Notes under the pieces: generated by a model
Told to the model about the DNA's origin: nothing
The model's database searches: none
What the model saw: the letters and a program-made list of their open reading frames with translations, nothing else
Assembly: GCF_001457795.1 (NCBI RefSeq)
Contig: NZ_LN898210.1
Span: 186,001-250,000, forward strand
Origin: Olsenella massiliensis
Lineage (GTDB): Bacteria; Actinomycetota; Coriobacteriia; Coriobacteriales; Atopobiaceae
Length of the DNA: 64,000 nucleotides
Direction: 5' to 3'
Part shown: positions 49,948 through 59,158 of the stretch, piece by piece
Position numbering within the stretch: position 1 is the stretch's first letter
Layout of the letters: the number at the start of each line of letters is the position of its first letter
Program-made: the position numbers and the translations under genes

Positions 49948-51744
49948 GTGGGCATCCTCATCGGACTGGAGAAGGTCTTCCACGAGTGGCCGGGCAAGAA
50001 GGTGCTCGAGGGCGTGACCATCGGCGTCAACGAGGGCGACCGCATCGGCATCGTGGGCAAAAACGGCGACGGCAAGTCCACCCTGCTTGACGTCATCGCG
50101 CGCGCCACGCGGCCCGACGCCGGCACGGTCACCTATCGCAACGGCATCAGGCTGGGCTTCCTGGGGCAGACGGACGCCCTGAACGACGATGACGAGGCCC
50201 TCTTTGCCATCGTGGGCGACGTGCCGGAGTATGAGTGGGCCTCCGACGCCCGGGTCAGGTCCATCATGGAGGCGCTCGTCGCGGACGTCGGGCGGCACCA
50301 GAGGGTGGGGGCGCTCTCGGGCGGTCAACGGCGTCGCGTGGACCTCGCCCGCGTCCTCATGGGCGACTGGGACGTCCTCGTCATGGACGAGCCCACCAAC
50401 CACCTGGATGTCCAGGCCATCACCTGGCTGGCGGGCCACCTGCGGACGCGCTGGGCAGACGGCGCGGGGGCGCTCATGGTGGTCACGCACGACCGCTGGT
50501 TCCTCGACGAGGTCTGCGAGCACATGTGGGAGGTCCATGACGGCGTCATCGACCCCTTCGAGGGCGGGTACTCGGCGTACGTCCAGCAGCGGGTGGAGCG
50601 TCAGAGACAGGCCGCCGTCATGGAGGAGCGTCGGCAGAACGTCCTGCGCAAGGAGCTCAACTGGCTCGCCCACGGCGCCAAGGCGCGCAGCTCCAAGCCG
50701 AAGTTCAGGGTGGACGCCGCGCGCGCCCTCGTCATGGGCGACCCGCCCCTGCGCAACCAGGTCGAGCTCAGGCGCCTTGCCGTTGGCCGTCTGGGAAAGC
50801 AGGTCATCGAGATGAGGGACGTCCGGGCCGGCTACGGCGACGAGGTGGTCCTCGAGGACGTCAGCTGGCTCATCGGCCCCGGCGAGCGCATCGGCATCCT
50901 GGGCGAGAACGGGGCGGGAAAGTCCACGCTGCTCAAGCTCATGACCGGCAGGCTCCTGCCTGATCGCGGCTACGTGAAGGTCGGCAAGTCGGTGCGCTTC
51001 GGCATCCTCTCTCAGGACCTCGACTTCATGCACGAGCGGGACGACTGGCGCCTGAGCGAGCTCGTGGCCAGCTACAAGCGCTTCGTGCGCATCGACGGCA
51101 AGGACACGAGCGCCGATCAGCTGCTGGAGCGCCTGGGCTTTGGGCGGCGCGAGTGGCCAACCCGCATTTGCGACCTCTCGGGCGGGCAGCTGAGACGCCT
51201 TGCCATCATGTGCGTGCTGCTCGAGGAGCCCAACGTGCTCGTGCTGGACGAGCCCGGCAATGACCTTGACACCGACATGCTGGCCGTCCTCGAGGACCTC
51301 CTTGACGGCTGGCCCGGCACCCTTCTGCTCGTGACGCACGACCGCTACCTCATGGAGCGCGTCACGGACGACCAGTATGCCCTCATGGGGGGAGGGGTGC
51401 GCCATGTCCCGGGCGGCGTTGACGAGTACCTTGCCCTGCTGGGGGAGCAGGGCGCCCAGGACCGCGAGTCCTTTCGGCCGTGCCCCGAGCGCGCGCAACG
51501 GCCCAAGGCGGGTCTTGGCAACGTCGAGCGCCGCGAGCTCAAGAAGCGCCAGGGCGCCGTCTCGCGACGCCTCGAGAGGCTCCGGGACGCGCTCGACGAG
51601 CTGCGCGGGCGCATGGCCGCCACTTCCGCGACCGACTACGAGGCCCTGATGGCGCTGCAGGCCGAGCTTGACGCCACGTCGGGCGAGATCGCGGGCCTGG
51701 AGGACGAGTGGCTCGAGCTCGCGGAGCGGCTGGACATCGACTAG
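49948..51744 (+). CDS. ABC-F family ATPase, Uup-like
   Basis: A 598-residue soluble twin-ATPase. First domain: GKNGDGKSTLLDVI, LSGGQRRRVDLAR, VLVMDEPTNHLDVQAI. Second domain: GENGAGKSTLLKLM, LSGGQLRRLAIM, VLVLDEPGNDLDTDML, where the usual TNHLD is GNDLD. The linker carries ELNWLAHGAKARSSKPKFR, a Uup hallmark, and the C-terminus is a coiled coil of the Uup DNA-binding type. Uup relatives affect transposon excision and ribosome function; the exact job is not known. It differs clearly from the ABC-F protein at 32211. Confidence 0.9.
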   Translation: MGILIGLEKVFHEWPGKKVLEGVTIGVNEGDRIGIVGKNGDGKSTLLDVIARATRPDAGTVTYRNGIRLGFLGQTDALNDDDEALFAIVGDVPEYEWASDARVRSIMEALVADVGRHQRVGALSGGQRRRVDLARVLMGDWDVLVMDEPTNHLDVQAITWLAGHLRTRWADGAGALMVVTHDRWFLDEVCEHMWEVHDGVIDPFEGGYSAYVQQRVERQRQAAVMEERRQNVLRKELNWLAHGAKARSSKPKFRVDAARALVMGDPPLRNQVELRRLAVGRLGKQVIEMRDVRAGYGDEVVLEDVSWLIGPGERIGILGENGAGKSTLLKLMTGRLLPDRGYVKVGKSVRFGILSQDLDFMHERDDWRLSELVASYKRFVRIDGKDTSADQLLERLGFGRREWPTRICDLSGGQLRRLAIMCVLLEEPNVLVLDEPGNDLDTDMLAVLEDLLDGWPGTLLLVTHDRYLMERVTDDQYALMGGGVRHVPGGVDEYLALLGEQGAQDRESFRPCPERAQRPKAGLGNVERRELKKRQGAVSRRLERLRDALDELRGRMAATSATDYEALMALQAELDATSGEIAGLEDEWLELAERLDID

Positions 51745-51758
51745 GGGCGGAGGATGGC

Positions 51759-53507
51759 GTGAGGGAGCTGCTGAGGCGTTTCGTGTTCTCGAGCTACCGC
51801 GGCCGCGTCGTGGTCGGGGTTCTCTGCAAGGTCGTCGAGGTCGTCTTTGACCTCATGACGCCGCTCGTCGTGGCGCGCATGATCGACGAGGGGGTCAGGG
51901 GGCGTGACGGAGGCCTCGTGCTGCGCCTGGGCGCCCTCCTCGTGCTCTTTGCCCTGATCGGCTACGGATTCACCCTGGTCTGCCAGAAGATGGCGGCCCT
52001 CGTGTCCCAGGGGACGGGCACCGACCTGCGCGCCGCCCTCTATCGCAAGGTCAACGAGCTGTCCTCGGCCGACGTCGACCGCCTTGGCATACCCTCGCTG
52101 GTGACGCGCGTCACCAGCGACGTCAATCAGGTGCAGGTGACGGTGGCGCTCGGGGTGCGGCAGCTCATCCGCTGGCCCCTTCTGGCCCTGGGCTCCATGG
52201 TGGCCGCCCTCGTGATCGACCTCAGGCTGGGGTTGGTGTTTCTCGTCTGCACCCCGGCCATAGGCGTGGTCTTCTGGTGGGTCACGAGCCGGTCGGTCCC
52301 CCTCTTTCGCGCCGTGCAGACCAAGCTGGACAGCATCGCCCGCATCACGCGCGAGTCGCTCGCCGGCGTGCGCGTCATCCGCGCGTTTGGCCAGGACGGG
52401 CGCGAGGAGGCCCGGATGGCCCGCGCCGCCGCCGCCCAGGCGTCCACGGCGATCGCCGTGGGGCGCCTCTCGTCGCTGCTCAACCCGGCCACCCTTCTCG
52501 TCATGAACCTTGGCGTCGTGGCCATTCTCTGGTCGGGCGCCTTGCGCGTGGACGCCGGACAGCTCACCCAGGGACAGGTCATGGCCTTCGTGAACTACAT
52601 GGCGCAGACGCTCGTCTCCGTGGCCTACGTGGCCAACCTGGTCGTGACCTTCACGCGCGGCGCGGCTTCGGCCGGCCGCGTCATGGAGGTCCTTGACTGC
52701 GAGGTGACCCTCGATGACGCCGGCAACGCCGAGGTCGTCGCAGTCACTGATGCGCCGGCGGCATGCGCCCTGGAGCTTGAGGGGGTCTCCTTCACCTACG
52801 AGGGCGCCCCCGCGCCCGCGCTGAGCGACGTCTCCCTGCGCCTGAGGGCGGGCGGCACGCTCGGCGTCATCGGTGGCACCGGCTCGGGCAAGACCACGCT
52901 CGTCTCGCTGCTCCCGCGCCTCTATGACGTCAGCGCCGGGGAGCTGCGCGTCTTTGGGACCGACGTGCGCGACTATCCCTTCGGCCAGCTGCGGTCCCTC
53001 GTCTCGATCGTCCCCCAGAAGGCCTCCCTCGTCTCGGGCACCATTCGCAGCAACCTCGTCTGGCGCGACCCGACCGCTGACGACGAGGAGCTCTGGGCGG
53101 CGCTCGAGCTGTCCCAGGCGGCCGACTTCGTGAGGGCGAAGCCCGACGGCCTTGACGCGCGGGTCGAGACGGGCGGCAGGAACTTCTCCGGCGGTCAGCG
53201 GCAGCGGCTCACGATCGCCCGCGCCCTCGTGGGCGCCCCTCGCGTGCTGGTGCTCGATGACGCGGCCTCGGCCCTGGACTTTGCCACCGACGCGCGCCTT
53301 CGCGCGGCCCTGGCCGGCCTGAAAGATCGTACGACCTGCGTCATCGTGTCACAGCGAGTGTCGGCGGTCATGGGAGCCGACCAGATCCTCGTCCTCGACC
53401 ACGGACGCCCGGCGGGTCTGGGCCCGCATCGCGAGCTTGTGGCGAGCTGCCCGCTCTATCGCGAGATCTGCCTCTCGCAGCTCAGACCCGAGGAGGTGGG
53501 CGCCTGA
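51759..53507 (+). CDS. ABC exporter half-transporter with degenerate ATPase site
   Basis: A 582-residue TMD-NBD protein with about six membrane segments. The ATPase has Walker A GGTGSGKTTLVSLL and signature FSGGQRQRLTIARA. Walker B is VLVLDDAASALD, with Asp in place of the catalytic Glu, and the switch reads IVSQRVS, with Gln in place of His. Such changes mark the degenerate partner of heterodimeric exporters such as TM287/288. GTG 51759 follows GGGCGGAGGATGGC. It overlaps the next gene and pairs with it. Confidence 0.9.
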   Translation: MRELLRRFVFSSYRGRVVVGVLCKVVEVVFDLMTPLVVARMIDEGVRGRDGGLVLRLGALLVLFALIGYGFTLVCQKMAALVSQGTGTDLRAALYRKVNELSSADVDRLGIPSLVTRVTSDVNQVQVTVALGVRQLIRWPLLALGSMVAALVIDLRLGLVFLVCTPAIGVVFWWVTSRSVPLFRAVQTKLDSIARITRESLAGVRVIRAFGQDGREEARMARAAAAQASTAIAVGRLSSLLNPATLLVMNLGVVAILWSGALRVDAGQLTQGQVMAFVNYMAQTLVSVAYVANLVVTFTRGAASAGRVMEVLDCEVTLDDAGNAEVVAVTDAPAACALELEGVSFTYEGAPAPALSDVSLRLRAGGTLGVIGGTGSGKTTLVSLLPRLYDVSAGELRVFGTDVRDYPFGQLRSLVSIVPQKASLVSGTIRSNLVWRDPTADDEELWAALELSQAADFVRAKPDGLDARVETGGRNFSGGQRQRLTIARALVGAPRVLVLDDAASALDFATDARLRAALAGLKDRTTCVIVSQRVSAVMGADQILVLDHGRPAGLGPHRELVASCPLYREICLSQLRPEEVGA

Positions 53508-55369
53508 TGGCCAACCCGTACGCCGCCGGCGGCTCCGGCGCCGCCATGCTCGCGAACGTCCGGGGCGACCTGGGCGGGGGACCTGACGCCACGCTGGACG
53601 GGGAGGGGGGCGGCGGCTACCCCGTGACGGTCGTGGCGCGCCGACTTTTTGCCTACGCGCGTCCCCACCTCGCCGCGCTCACGGGCGCCTTCGTCGCCTC
53701 GACGGCCTCGGTGCTCCTGCAGCTCTACGTCCCCATTCTCGTGGGCCGCTCCATCGACTGCCTCGTCGGCGCCGGCAGGTCCGACCTGGCTGGACTCGCG
53801 CCCGTCCTGCGCGAGCTCGCCCTCGTCGTCATTCTTGCCGCCGCCTTCCAGTGGCTTGCCGGCTACTGCACGAGCCGCCTGAGCTATCTGACGGTCCTCG
53901 ACCTCAGGGTGGACGCCTTCGCAAAGCTGCGTCGCCTGCCGCTCTCCTTCATGGACGCGCATGCCCATGGCGACCTGCTGCAGCGGGTGGCCACCGACGT
54001 TGACCTCGTGGGGGACGGCCTCCTCCAGGGGCTGACCCAGCTTTTTGGCGGCATCGTCACGATCGTGGGCACCCTCTGCTTCATGTTCTCGCTCTCCGTG
54101 CCGGTTGGGCTGGTCGTCATGGTGGTCACGCCCCTCTCGATCGTGGTGGCCGGCGCCATCGCGCGCCGCTCGGCGTCGAGCTTTGCCGCGCAGCAGCAGA
54201 CTCAGGGACAGCTCGGCGCCTACGTCGAGGAGATGGTCACAAACCAGAAGCTCGTCCTGGCCTTTGCCCGCGCCTCTGCCTGCGAGCGGGAGTTTGGCGC
54301 CATCAACGCTCGCCTGTACGAGGCGGGCCAGCGCGCCCAGTTCGTGAGCTCGCTCTCGAACCCCTCCACGAGGCTCGTGAACAACGTCACCTACGCCATC
54401 GTGGCCGTGGTGGGCGTGAGCTGCGTGATCGTGGGATGGCCCAGCGTGCTCACCGTGGGACAGGTTCAGAGCTTTCTCTCGTACGCCAACCAGTACATGC
54501 GCCCCTTCAACGAGGTCTCCGCCGTCGTGACCCAGGTCCAGTCCGCCTTTGCGAGCGCACGTCGCGTGTTTGCCCTGCTTGACGCCGCCGAGCTGTCCGC
54601 TGACCCCGTGCCGGGCGCGCGCGTCGCGCATCCTCGGGGCGCCATAGACGTCGACCACGTGGATTTTTCCTATGTGCCCTCCCGTCCCCTCCTGCGCGAC
54701 GTGTGCCTCCATGCCGAGCCCGGCAGCCGCATCGCGCTCGTTGGCCCCACCGGCTGCGGCAAGACGACCCTCATCAATCTCCTTTTGCGCTTCTACGAGG
54801 TCGACGCGGGCAGCATCAAGGTGGACGGCATCGACGTGAGGGACATGACGCGCGCGCACCTGCGCTCCCTCTTTGGGATGGTGCTCCAGGAGACCTGGCT
54901 CTTTGAGGGAAGCGTGCGCGACAACATCGCCTACGGCCGACCGGACGCCAGCCCCGCGGAGGTCGAGGATGCCGCCCGCAGGGCCCATGCGCACAAGTTC
55001 ATCATGCAGCTTCCCCAAGCGTACGACACCCTGCTGGGCGAGGACGGCGGCTCGCTGTCACAGGGGCAGCGGCAGCTGCTCTGCATTGCTCGCGTGATGC
55101 TCGCCGACCCCGTCATCCTCCTTCTTGACGAGGCCACGAGCTCCATCGACACCCGTACCGAGCTTCAGGTGCAGGACGCCTTCGACACGATGATGGAGGG
55201 GCGCACCTCGCTGGTCGTGGCCCATCGCCTCTCGACCGTCCGCGCCGCCGACGTGATCCTGGTCATGAGAGACGGGCGGATCGTGGAGCAAGGGACGCAC
55301 GAGGAGCTGCTCGGGGCGGAGGGCTTCTATGCCCACCTGTACGAGAGCCAGTTTGAGGGCGTTCGCTAG
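53507..55369 (+). CDS. ABC exporter half-transporter, canonical partner
   Basis: A 620-residue TMD-NBD protein with a Gly-rich N-terminal 45 residues before the first membrane segment. The ATPase is fully canonical: GPTGCGKTTLINLLLRFYEV, VLQETWLFEGSVRDNIAYG, signature LSQGQRQLLCIARV, Walker B LLLDEATSSID and H-loop VAHRLST. ATG 53507 overlaps the partner stop as TGATG. Together they probably export drugs or lipids. Substrate unknown. Confidence 0.92.
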   Translation: MANPYAAGGSGAAMLANVRGDLGGGPDATLDGEGGGGYPVTVVARRLFAYARPHLAALTGAFVASTASVLLQLYVPILVGRSIDCLVGAGRSDLAGLAPVLRELALVVILAAAFQWLAGYCTSRLSYLTVLDLRVDAFAKLRRLPLSFMDAHAHGDLLQRVATDVDLVGDGLLQGLTQLFGGIVTIVGTLCFMFSLSVPVGLVVMVVTPLSIVVAGAIARRSASSFAAQQQTQGQLGAYVEEMVTNQKLVLAFARASACEREFGAINARLYEAGQRAQFVSSLSNPSTRLVNNVTYAIVAVVGVSCVIVGWPSVLTVGQVQSFLSYANQYMRPFNEVSAVVTQVQSAFASARRVFALLDAAELSADPVPGARVAHPRGAIDVDHVDFSYVPSRPLLRDVCLHAEPGSRIALVGPTGCGKTTLINLLLRFYEVDAGSIKVDGIDVRDMTRAHLRSLFGMVLQETWLFEGSVRDNIAYGRPDASPAEVEDAARRAHAHKFIMQLPQAYDTLLGEDGGSLSQGQRQLLCIARVMLADPVILLLDEATSSIDTRTELQVQDAFDTMMEGRTSLVVAHRLSTVRAADVILVMRDGRIVEQGTHEELLGAEGFYAHLYESQFEGVR

Positions 55370-55451
55370 GCACGACGCGGGCGGGGGGTCGCGGACCCAA
55401 GTTCATGCCGACCGCCGCCCTGACAGTTGACATACGAAGAGGGGAGCAACC

Positions 55452-56018
55452 ATGCAGATCACGAGGACGAGGACGGCCCTGCTGGTCATCGACGCCATCG
55501 AGGCGTCGGACGCGGTCTATGAGCCCGACCGAGCGACGGCGGCGTATCGCGCGGGCGTCGCGCGAGTGGTGGACGCCTGTCACGAGGCCGGCGTGCCGGT
55601 GCTCTTCTGCAACGACGCGCATCTGCCGGGGCTGGACCAGGAGCTGAGGCTGTGGGGAGACCACGGCATCGCGGGCAGGACGCGCATCTTTCCCGAGATC
55701 GATCGCAGGGAGGGGGACCGCATCGTTCCCAAGCGGCGCTACTCGGCCTTCTTTGGCACTGACCTTGATCTGACCCTGCGGGAGCTGGGCGTGACCTGCG
55801 TCATCGCGGTGGGGGCTGACACCAACATCTGCGTGCTCCATACCCTCGCCGACGCCTACTTCCTCGCCTATGACTCCATCGTGGTCGAGGACGCCACGCT
55901 CACCTTTCTCTGCGGCACGCAGGAAGGGGCGATCGAGCACTGCGTGAAGTGCTACGGGAGCCAGGTCGTGACCGTCGCCGAGCTCGTCGGCGCACTCGGC
56001 GAGCACACGACTGCCTGA
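55452..56018 (+). CDS. Isochorismatase-family cysteine hydrolase (nicotinamidase-like)
   Basis: A 188-residue hydrolase with the Asp-Lys-Cys triad: Asp14 in LLVIDAIEA, Lys in VPKRRYSAFFGTDLD and Cys in AVGADTNICVLHTLADAYF with a preceding cis-peptide type AD. The zinc-site residues of classical nicotinamidases are only partly recognisable, so the substrate (nicotinamide or another amide) is open. GAAGAGGGGAGCAACC precedes the ATG. It converges with the GntR gene 24 bp away. Confidence 0.87.
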   Translation: MQITRTRTALLVIDAIEASDAVYEPDRATAAYRAGVARVVDACHEAGVPVLFCNDAHLPGLDQELRLWGDHGIAGRTRIFPEIDRREGDRIVPKRRYSAFFGTDLDLTLRELGVTCVIAVGADTNICVLHTLADAYFLAYDSIVVEDATLTFLCGTQEGAIEHCVKCYGSQVVTVAELVGALGEHTTA

Positions 56019-56042
56019 CGGCCGCGCCTGTCGGGCCGGAGC

Positions 56043-56825
56043 CTAGGTCGTGATCTTTGACATGGTCGTTCCGTGCGTGTCCAGCGTCAGCTGGAAGCGA
56101 TTGCGGTCGGCGCGCAGGATGATGACCGAGGCCTCGAAGGGTCGCCCGTGCGCGTCGAAGGTCGTGCGCAGCGTGCGCAGGGCGGCCATTCCGGGCGACA
56201 GCTCCAGGACGGAGGCCTCGCGGGCGTCAAGGTTGATGGCCTCGTAGACCTCGACCGCCCGCGCGGGCATGCGGCCCGACGCCTCGGCGATGAGGGTGTA
56301 GAGCGACGACTCCAGGGCCTTCTCGTCGATCTTGGGACAGACGGCGACGGGGACGTAGGCGACGACGTACTGCAGGGGCTTGCCGTCGGCGTAGCGAACG
56401 CGGCGAATCTCCCAGACCTCCGTCCCGTCAGGCACGTCCAGCCGTCTGGAGATGCCGGCCCTTGCCTTGACGCGCCCGAGGCGCAGCACCTTTGAGCTGG
56501 GAACCTTGCCGAGCGCGGATATCTCGGCCGTAAAGTTGAAGGACGTCTCGAGCGTGTGGGACTGGCGCTGGTAGACGACGAAGGTGCCCCGTCCCCGCTT
56601 GCGAATCACGTGCCCCTCCCTCACCAGGTCCGCGAAGCAGCGTCTGACGGTGCCGCGCGAGAGTCCGAGCGCGCGGGCGATGCTCTCCTCAGTGGGAAGC
56701 GGCGTCGTCTCGTTGAGCGCGCGCGTGGCGACGACCTGCAGGATGCGCTCCTTGAGCTGCTGATAGAGGGGTTTGGCGAGGCTTGGGTCAAGCGGCTCGG
56801 CAGCCAGAGCGGTAAGGGGGTCCAT
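56043..56825 (-). CDS. GntR-family (HutC/UTRA) transcriptional regulator
   Basis: A 260-residue regulator. The winged helix covers residues 20-85: PLYQQLKERILQVV, PLPTEESIARALGLSRGTVRR and GHVIRKRGRGTFVV. A UTRA effector domain follows, with DVPDGTEVWEIRRVRYADGKP and SPGMAALRTLRTTFDAHGRP. The ATG has TAAGGAGCTCC upstream. It is divergent from deoC across a 189-bp gap holding paired GTACTGTAC/GTACAGTAC sites, so it may control deoC and itself in response to a sugar phosphate. Confidence 0.92.
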   Translation of the reverse strand: MDPLTALAAEPLDPSLAKPLYQQLKERILQVVATRALNETTPLPTEESIARALGLSRGTVRRCFADLVREGHVIRKRGRGTFVVYQRQSHTLETSFNFTAEISALGKVPSSKVLRLGRVKARAGISRRLDVPDGTEVWEIRRVRYADGKPLQYVVAYVPVAVCPKIDEKALESSLYTLIAEASGRMPARAVEVYEAINLDAREASVLELSPGMAALRTLRTTFDAHGRPFEASVIILRADRNRFQLTLDTHGTTMSKITT

Positions 56826-56858
56826 GGGAGCTCCTTAGGATACCTATTAGTATATAAA

Positions 56859-56922
56859 GTACTGTACATAATAGCGTATTTCTCGTTCAGGCGCCGCGGC
56901 GGCGTCCGCCGTCGTACAGTAC
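56859..56922. promoter_or_regulatory. Paired operator candidates between GntR and deoC
   Basis: GTACTGTAC at 56859-56867 and its reverse complement GTACAGTAC at 56914-56922; each is itself a near-perfect palindrome. Centres are 55 bp apart. The left copy sits in the AT-rich patch that should hold the regulator promoter. Confidence 0.5.
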
Positions 56923-57014
56923 AGATGGCCGCCTGCTCGGCGGCAGACAGACGCCGTCAGGGCCTTAGGCCCGGACCATAGGATTGCCCTTGCGGGGGCA
57001 GAAAGGGGAGCACC

Positions 57015-57746
57015 ATGAAGCCGACGAAGAAGGCAGCCGAGATGACCGTCCGCGAGCTCGCCCGCTACATCGACCAGTCAGTCCTCAAGCCCGAGTTCAC
57101 CGTCGACGACATCAAGCGCTACTCCCAGGAGGGCATCGACTTCGGCTGCGCCACCATCTGCATCAACCCCTCGAGCCTGCCCATCGTCGCGCCCATGGTG
57201 GAGGGCACCGACACGGGCCTCTGCGTCGTCTGCGACTTCCCCTTCGGCCTCTCCACGACCGAGTCAAAGGTCAGGCAGGCCGAGACCTACTGCTCCCAGT
57301 ACACGATCGAGGACCTCGACATCGTCGCCAACTACGGGCGCCTGCGCTCCGGCGACCTGGACTACGTCACCGCCGACATCAGGGCCGTCGTCGAGGCCTG
57401 CCACAAGCACGGCACGAAGGTGAAGGTCATCATCGAGACCGACGCCCTCACCCTGGAGCAGGTCGCCGCCGGCACCCGCTGCGCCGTGGCCGCCGGCGCC
57501 GACTTCATCAAGTCGTCCACCGGCTTCTTCACCGGCGGCGAGCAGCGCGGGGCAACGACCGAGGTCATCCGGGCCATGATGGACGCCGGCGAGGGCAAGA
57601 TCGCCGTCAAGGGCTCCGGCTGCATCCGCACCCGCGAGCACTTCCTCGAGCTCATCGACATGGGCATCGACCGCATGGGCGTGGGCTTCCGCTCCACCCC
57701 CGTCGTGCTCGACTGCACCGTCGAGGACGCCAGGAAGCTCGGCTAG
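57015..57746 (+). CDS. deoC: Deoxyribose-phosphate aldolase
   Basis: Cleaves deoxyribose 5-phosphate to acetaldehyde and glyceraldehyde 3-phosphate. The 243-residue TIM barrel has IDQSVLKPEFTVDDI, GCATICINPS, VCDFPFGLSTTESKV, KVKVIIETDAL, and the Schiff-base Lys in GADFIKSSTGFFTGGEQRGA. AVKGSGCIRTREHFLELI follows. GAAAGGGGAGCACC precedes the ATG. Divergent from the GntR regulator. Confidence 0.95.
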   Translation: MKPTKKAAEMTVRELARYIDQSVLKPEFTVDDIKRYSQEGIDFGCATICINPSSLPIVAPMVEGTDTGLCVVCDFPFGLSTTESKVRQAETYCSQYTIEDLDIVANYGRLRSGDLDYVTADIRAVVEACHKHGTKVKVIIETDALTLEQVAAGTRCAVAAGADFIKSSTGFFTGGEQRGATTEVIRAMMDAGEGKIAVKGSGCIRTREHFLELIDMGIDRMGVGFRSTPVVLDCTVEDARKLG

Positions 57747-57814
57747 GTTCCATACCGCCAGGACGACGGGTCCCGCCCATCCTTGCTGGCCGTTTCGTTC
57801 GAGGGGAGTATTCC

Positions 57815-58243
57815 ATGGCTGAGGAGCTGAGGGAGAGATCAGGAGAGAGAGCACAGGATCCTGTGACGGTGCATGTGGTTTCCGACTCCCTGGGGACCAC
57901 CGCGACCGCCCTTGTTAAGGCGGCGGCTGTGCAATTTGCCGTGGGAACGGTGAGCGTGAGCTGCCTCTCCCATGTGAGCAATGTGGCACAGGTAGAGGAG
58001 TATCTCTCTCGCTTTGCACCAGAGGGACACGGCACCGCGCTCTTTCACACCATCCTCGACCCTCAACTGCGCGAGGAGATTCGCCACACGCTCGAGGACC
58101 GGAACATTTCCTCGGTGGACCTCCTGGGGCCGACAGTGGGCATGATCTCCCGTCTTACGGGGGTGGACCCGCTCAACATCCCCGGGCTCGTGGTCGATCG
58201 CGACGTGGACATCGTGTGCCACGTGGACGCCCGCGAGCTGTAG
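57815..58243 (+). CDS. Half-length PDRP/PSRP-like protein (N-terminal domain only)
   Basis: A 142-residue protein like the N-terminal domain of the bifunctional kinase/phosphorylases that regulate PPDK or PEP synthase: VHVVSDSLGTTATALVKAAA, GTALFHTILDPQLREEI, and ISSVDLLGPTVGMISRLTGVDP. The usual C-terminal half with the Walker-like GxSRTGKTP motif is absent. The next 80 bases in every forward frame show no continuation. ATG 57815 has GAGGGGAGTATTCC upstream. Either a regulator reduced to its N-domain or a truncated gene; ppdK lies at the other end of the window. Confidence 0.75.
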   Translation: MAEELRERSGERAQDPVTVHVVSDSLGTTATALVKAAAVQFAVGTVSVSCLSHVSNVAQVEEYLSRFAPEGHGTALFHTILDPQLREEIRHTLEDRNISSVDLLGPTVGMISRLTGVDPLNIPGLVVDRDVDIVCHVDAREL

Positions 58244-58286
58244 GGGAGGGCATCGTGGCACGTCAGGGGTGAGAGGAAATTTCTTC

Positions 58287-58315
58287 TTGCCACCGGCGGT
58301 GTTGAGTGTTAGATT
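58287..58315 (+). promoter_or_regulatory. Promoter of tRNA-Pro
   Basis: TTGCCA (58287-58292), 17-bp spacer and TAGATT (58310-58315), 32 bp upstream of the tRNA. Confidence 0.5.
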
Positions 58316-58347
58316 ATGTATTCGCGCACCAGCACGGTGGGCAACGG

Positions 58348-58424
<77 letters not shown>

Positions 58425-58435
58425 GAAAACAGCAG

Positions 58436-58466
58436 GTGGGACGGGGTAAAACCCGTCCCACTTTTT
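58436..58466 (+). terminator. Terminator after tRNA-Pro
   Basis: Stem GTGGGACGGG/CCCGTCCCAC, loop GTAAAA, then five Ts. Confidence 0.92.
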
Positions 58467-58578
58467 GTTTGAAGAGGGTTACAAACCACTAAGAGCCACT
58501 AAGCCCTAGCGCAAATTGACATAAATGCATAAAAATATGCATCCGTTCCGCTTTCCTACTAATTGCCACTGTCTACAG

Positions 58579-58645
58579 TTGCCAACTTAGTTTTCTCTTA
58601 TATGATTAACTCACTATGAAGTCAATCGTATGCTATGTGACATAG
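58579..58645 (+). promoter_or_regulatory. Promoter and palindrome before the first element gene
   Basis: TTGCCA (58579-58584), 16-bp spacer and TATGAT (58601-58606). A palindrome CTATG-TGA-CATAG (58633-58645) lies just downstream and could be an operator. The surrounding 250 bp are AT-rich; ATGCATA-AAA-TATGCAT forms another palindrome near 58525. Confidence 0.5.
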
Positions 58646-58679
58646 ATTTTCTACCGTAGAGAGAAGAGTAGGAGACGAC

Positions 58680-59126
58680 ATGCGCAAGATAATCAAGGGG
58701 AGGCTTTACGACACAGACACGGCGGTGCCGCTCACCGAGACCATCGCGTCGGGAGGCATCGACAACGTTTCGCGATGCGAGGAGAGGCTCTACCGCAAGC
58801 GGACCGGCGAATTCTTCCTGTGCGGATGGAGCGGGCCTTTGGGGCGCTACTCGAAGCCATGCGGCGAGAGCGGCTTTGGCAGCATGCAGGGAAGCGGGAT
58901 CATCCCCCTCTCGCAGGAGGCCGCGCGCGAGTGGGGCGAGTACAACCTCGACACGGAGGACTACAAAAAGATTTGGGGCACCCCGCCGGAGGACGAGACG
59001 CGTCAGATAGGTGTGCAGGTGAGCGAGGCCACCTACCGCGCCATAAAGCGCGAGGCCGCCGACCTCGGCATTACGATGGGCGCCGTCGTGGACCGTCTCG
59101 CGGAGGCACTCCCGTTCGCCGACTAG
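58680..59126 (+). CDS. Conserved mobile-element-type protein (RLYDTDTA domain)
   Basis: A 148-residue protein. The N-terminal 100 residues, MRKIIKGRLYDTDTAVPL, RLYRKRTGEFFLCGWSGPL and IIPLSQEAAREWGEYNL, match a conserved but uncharacterised domain I recall from integrative elements of Gram-positive bacteria. The C-terminal 40 residues (IGVQVSEATYRAIKREAADL) look like a ribbon-helix-helix-type or short helical DNA-binding tail. TAGGAGACGAC precedes the ATG. Function unknown. Confidence 0.75.
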   Translation: MRKIIKGRLYDTDTAVPLTETIASGGIDNVSRCEERLYRKRTGEFFLCGWSGPLGRYSKPCGESGFGSMQGSGIIPLSQEAAREWGEYNLDTEDYKKIWGTPPEDETRQIGVQVSEATYRAIKREAADLGITMGAVVDRLAEALPFAD

Positions 59127-59158
59127 GAGTGGCCGCCCGACGCGCTCGTAGGAGCAAA

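Noticed and set aside
56984-58243. One 419-codon gene spanning deoC and the PDRP-like gene
   Set aside because: The first 800 bases of that frame are a shifted reading of deoC; only the part from 57815 has family similarity and a ribosome site.
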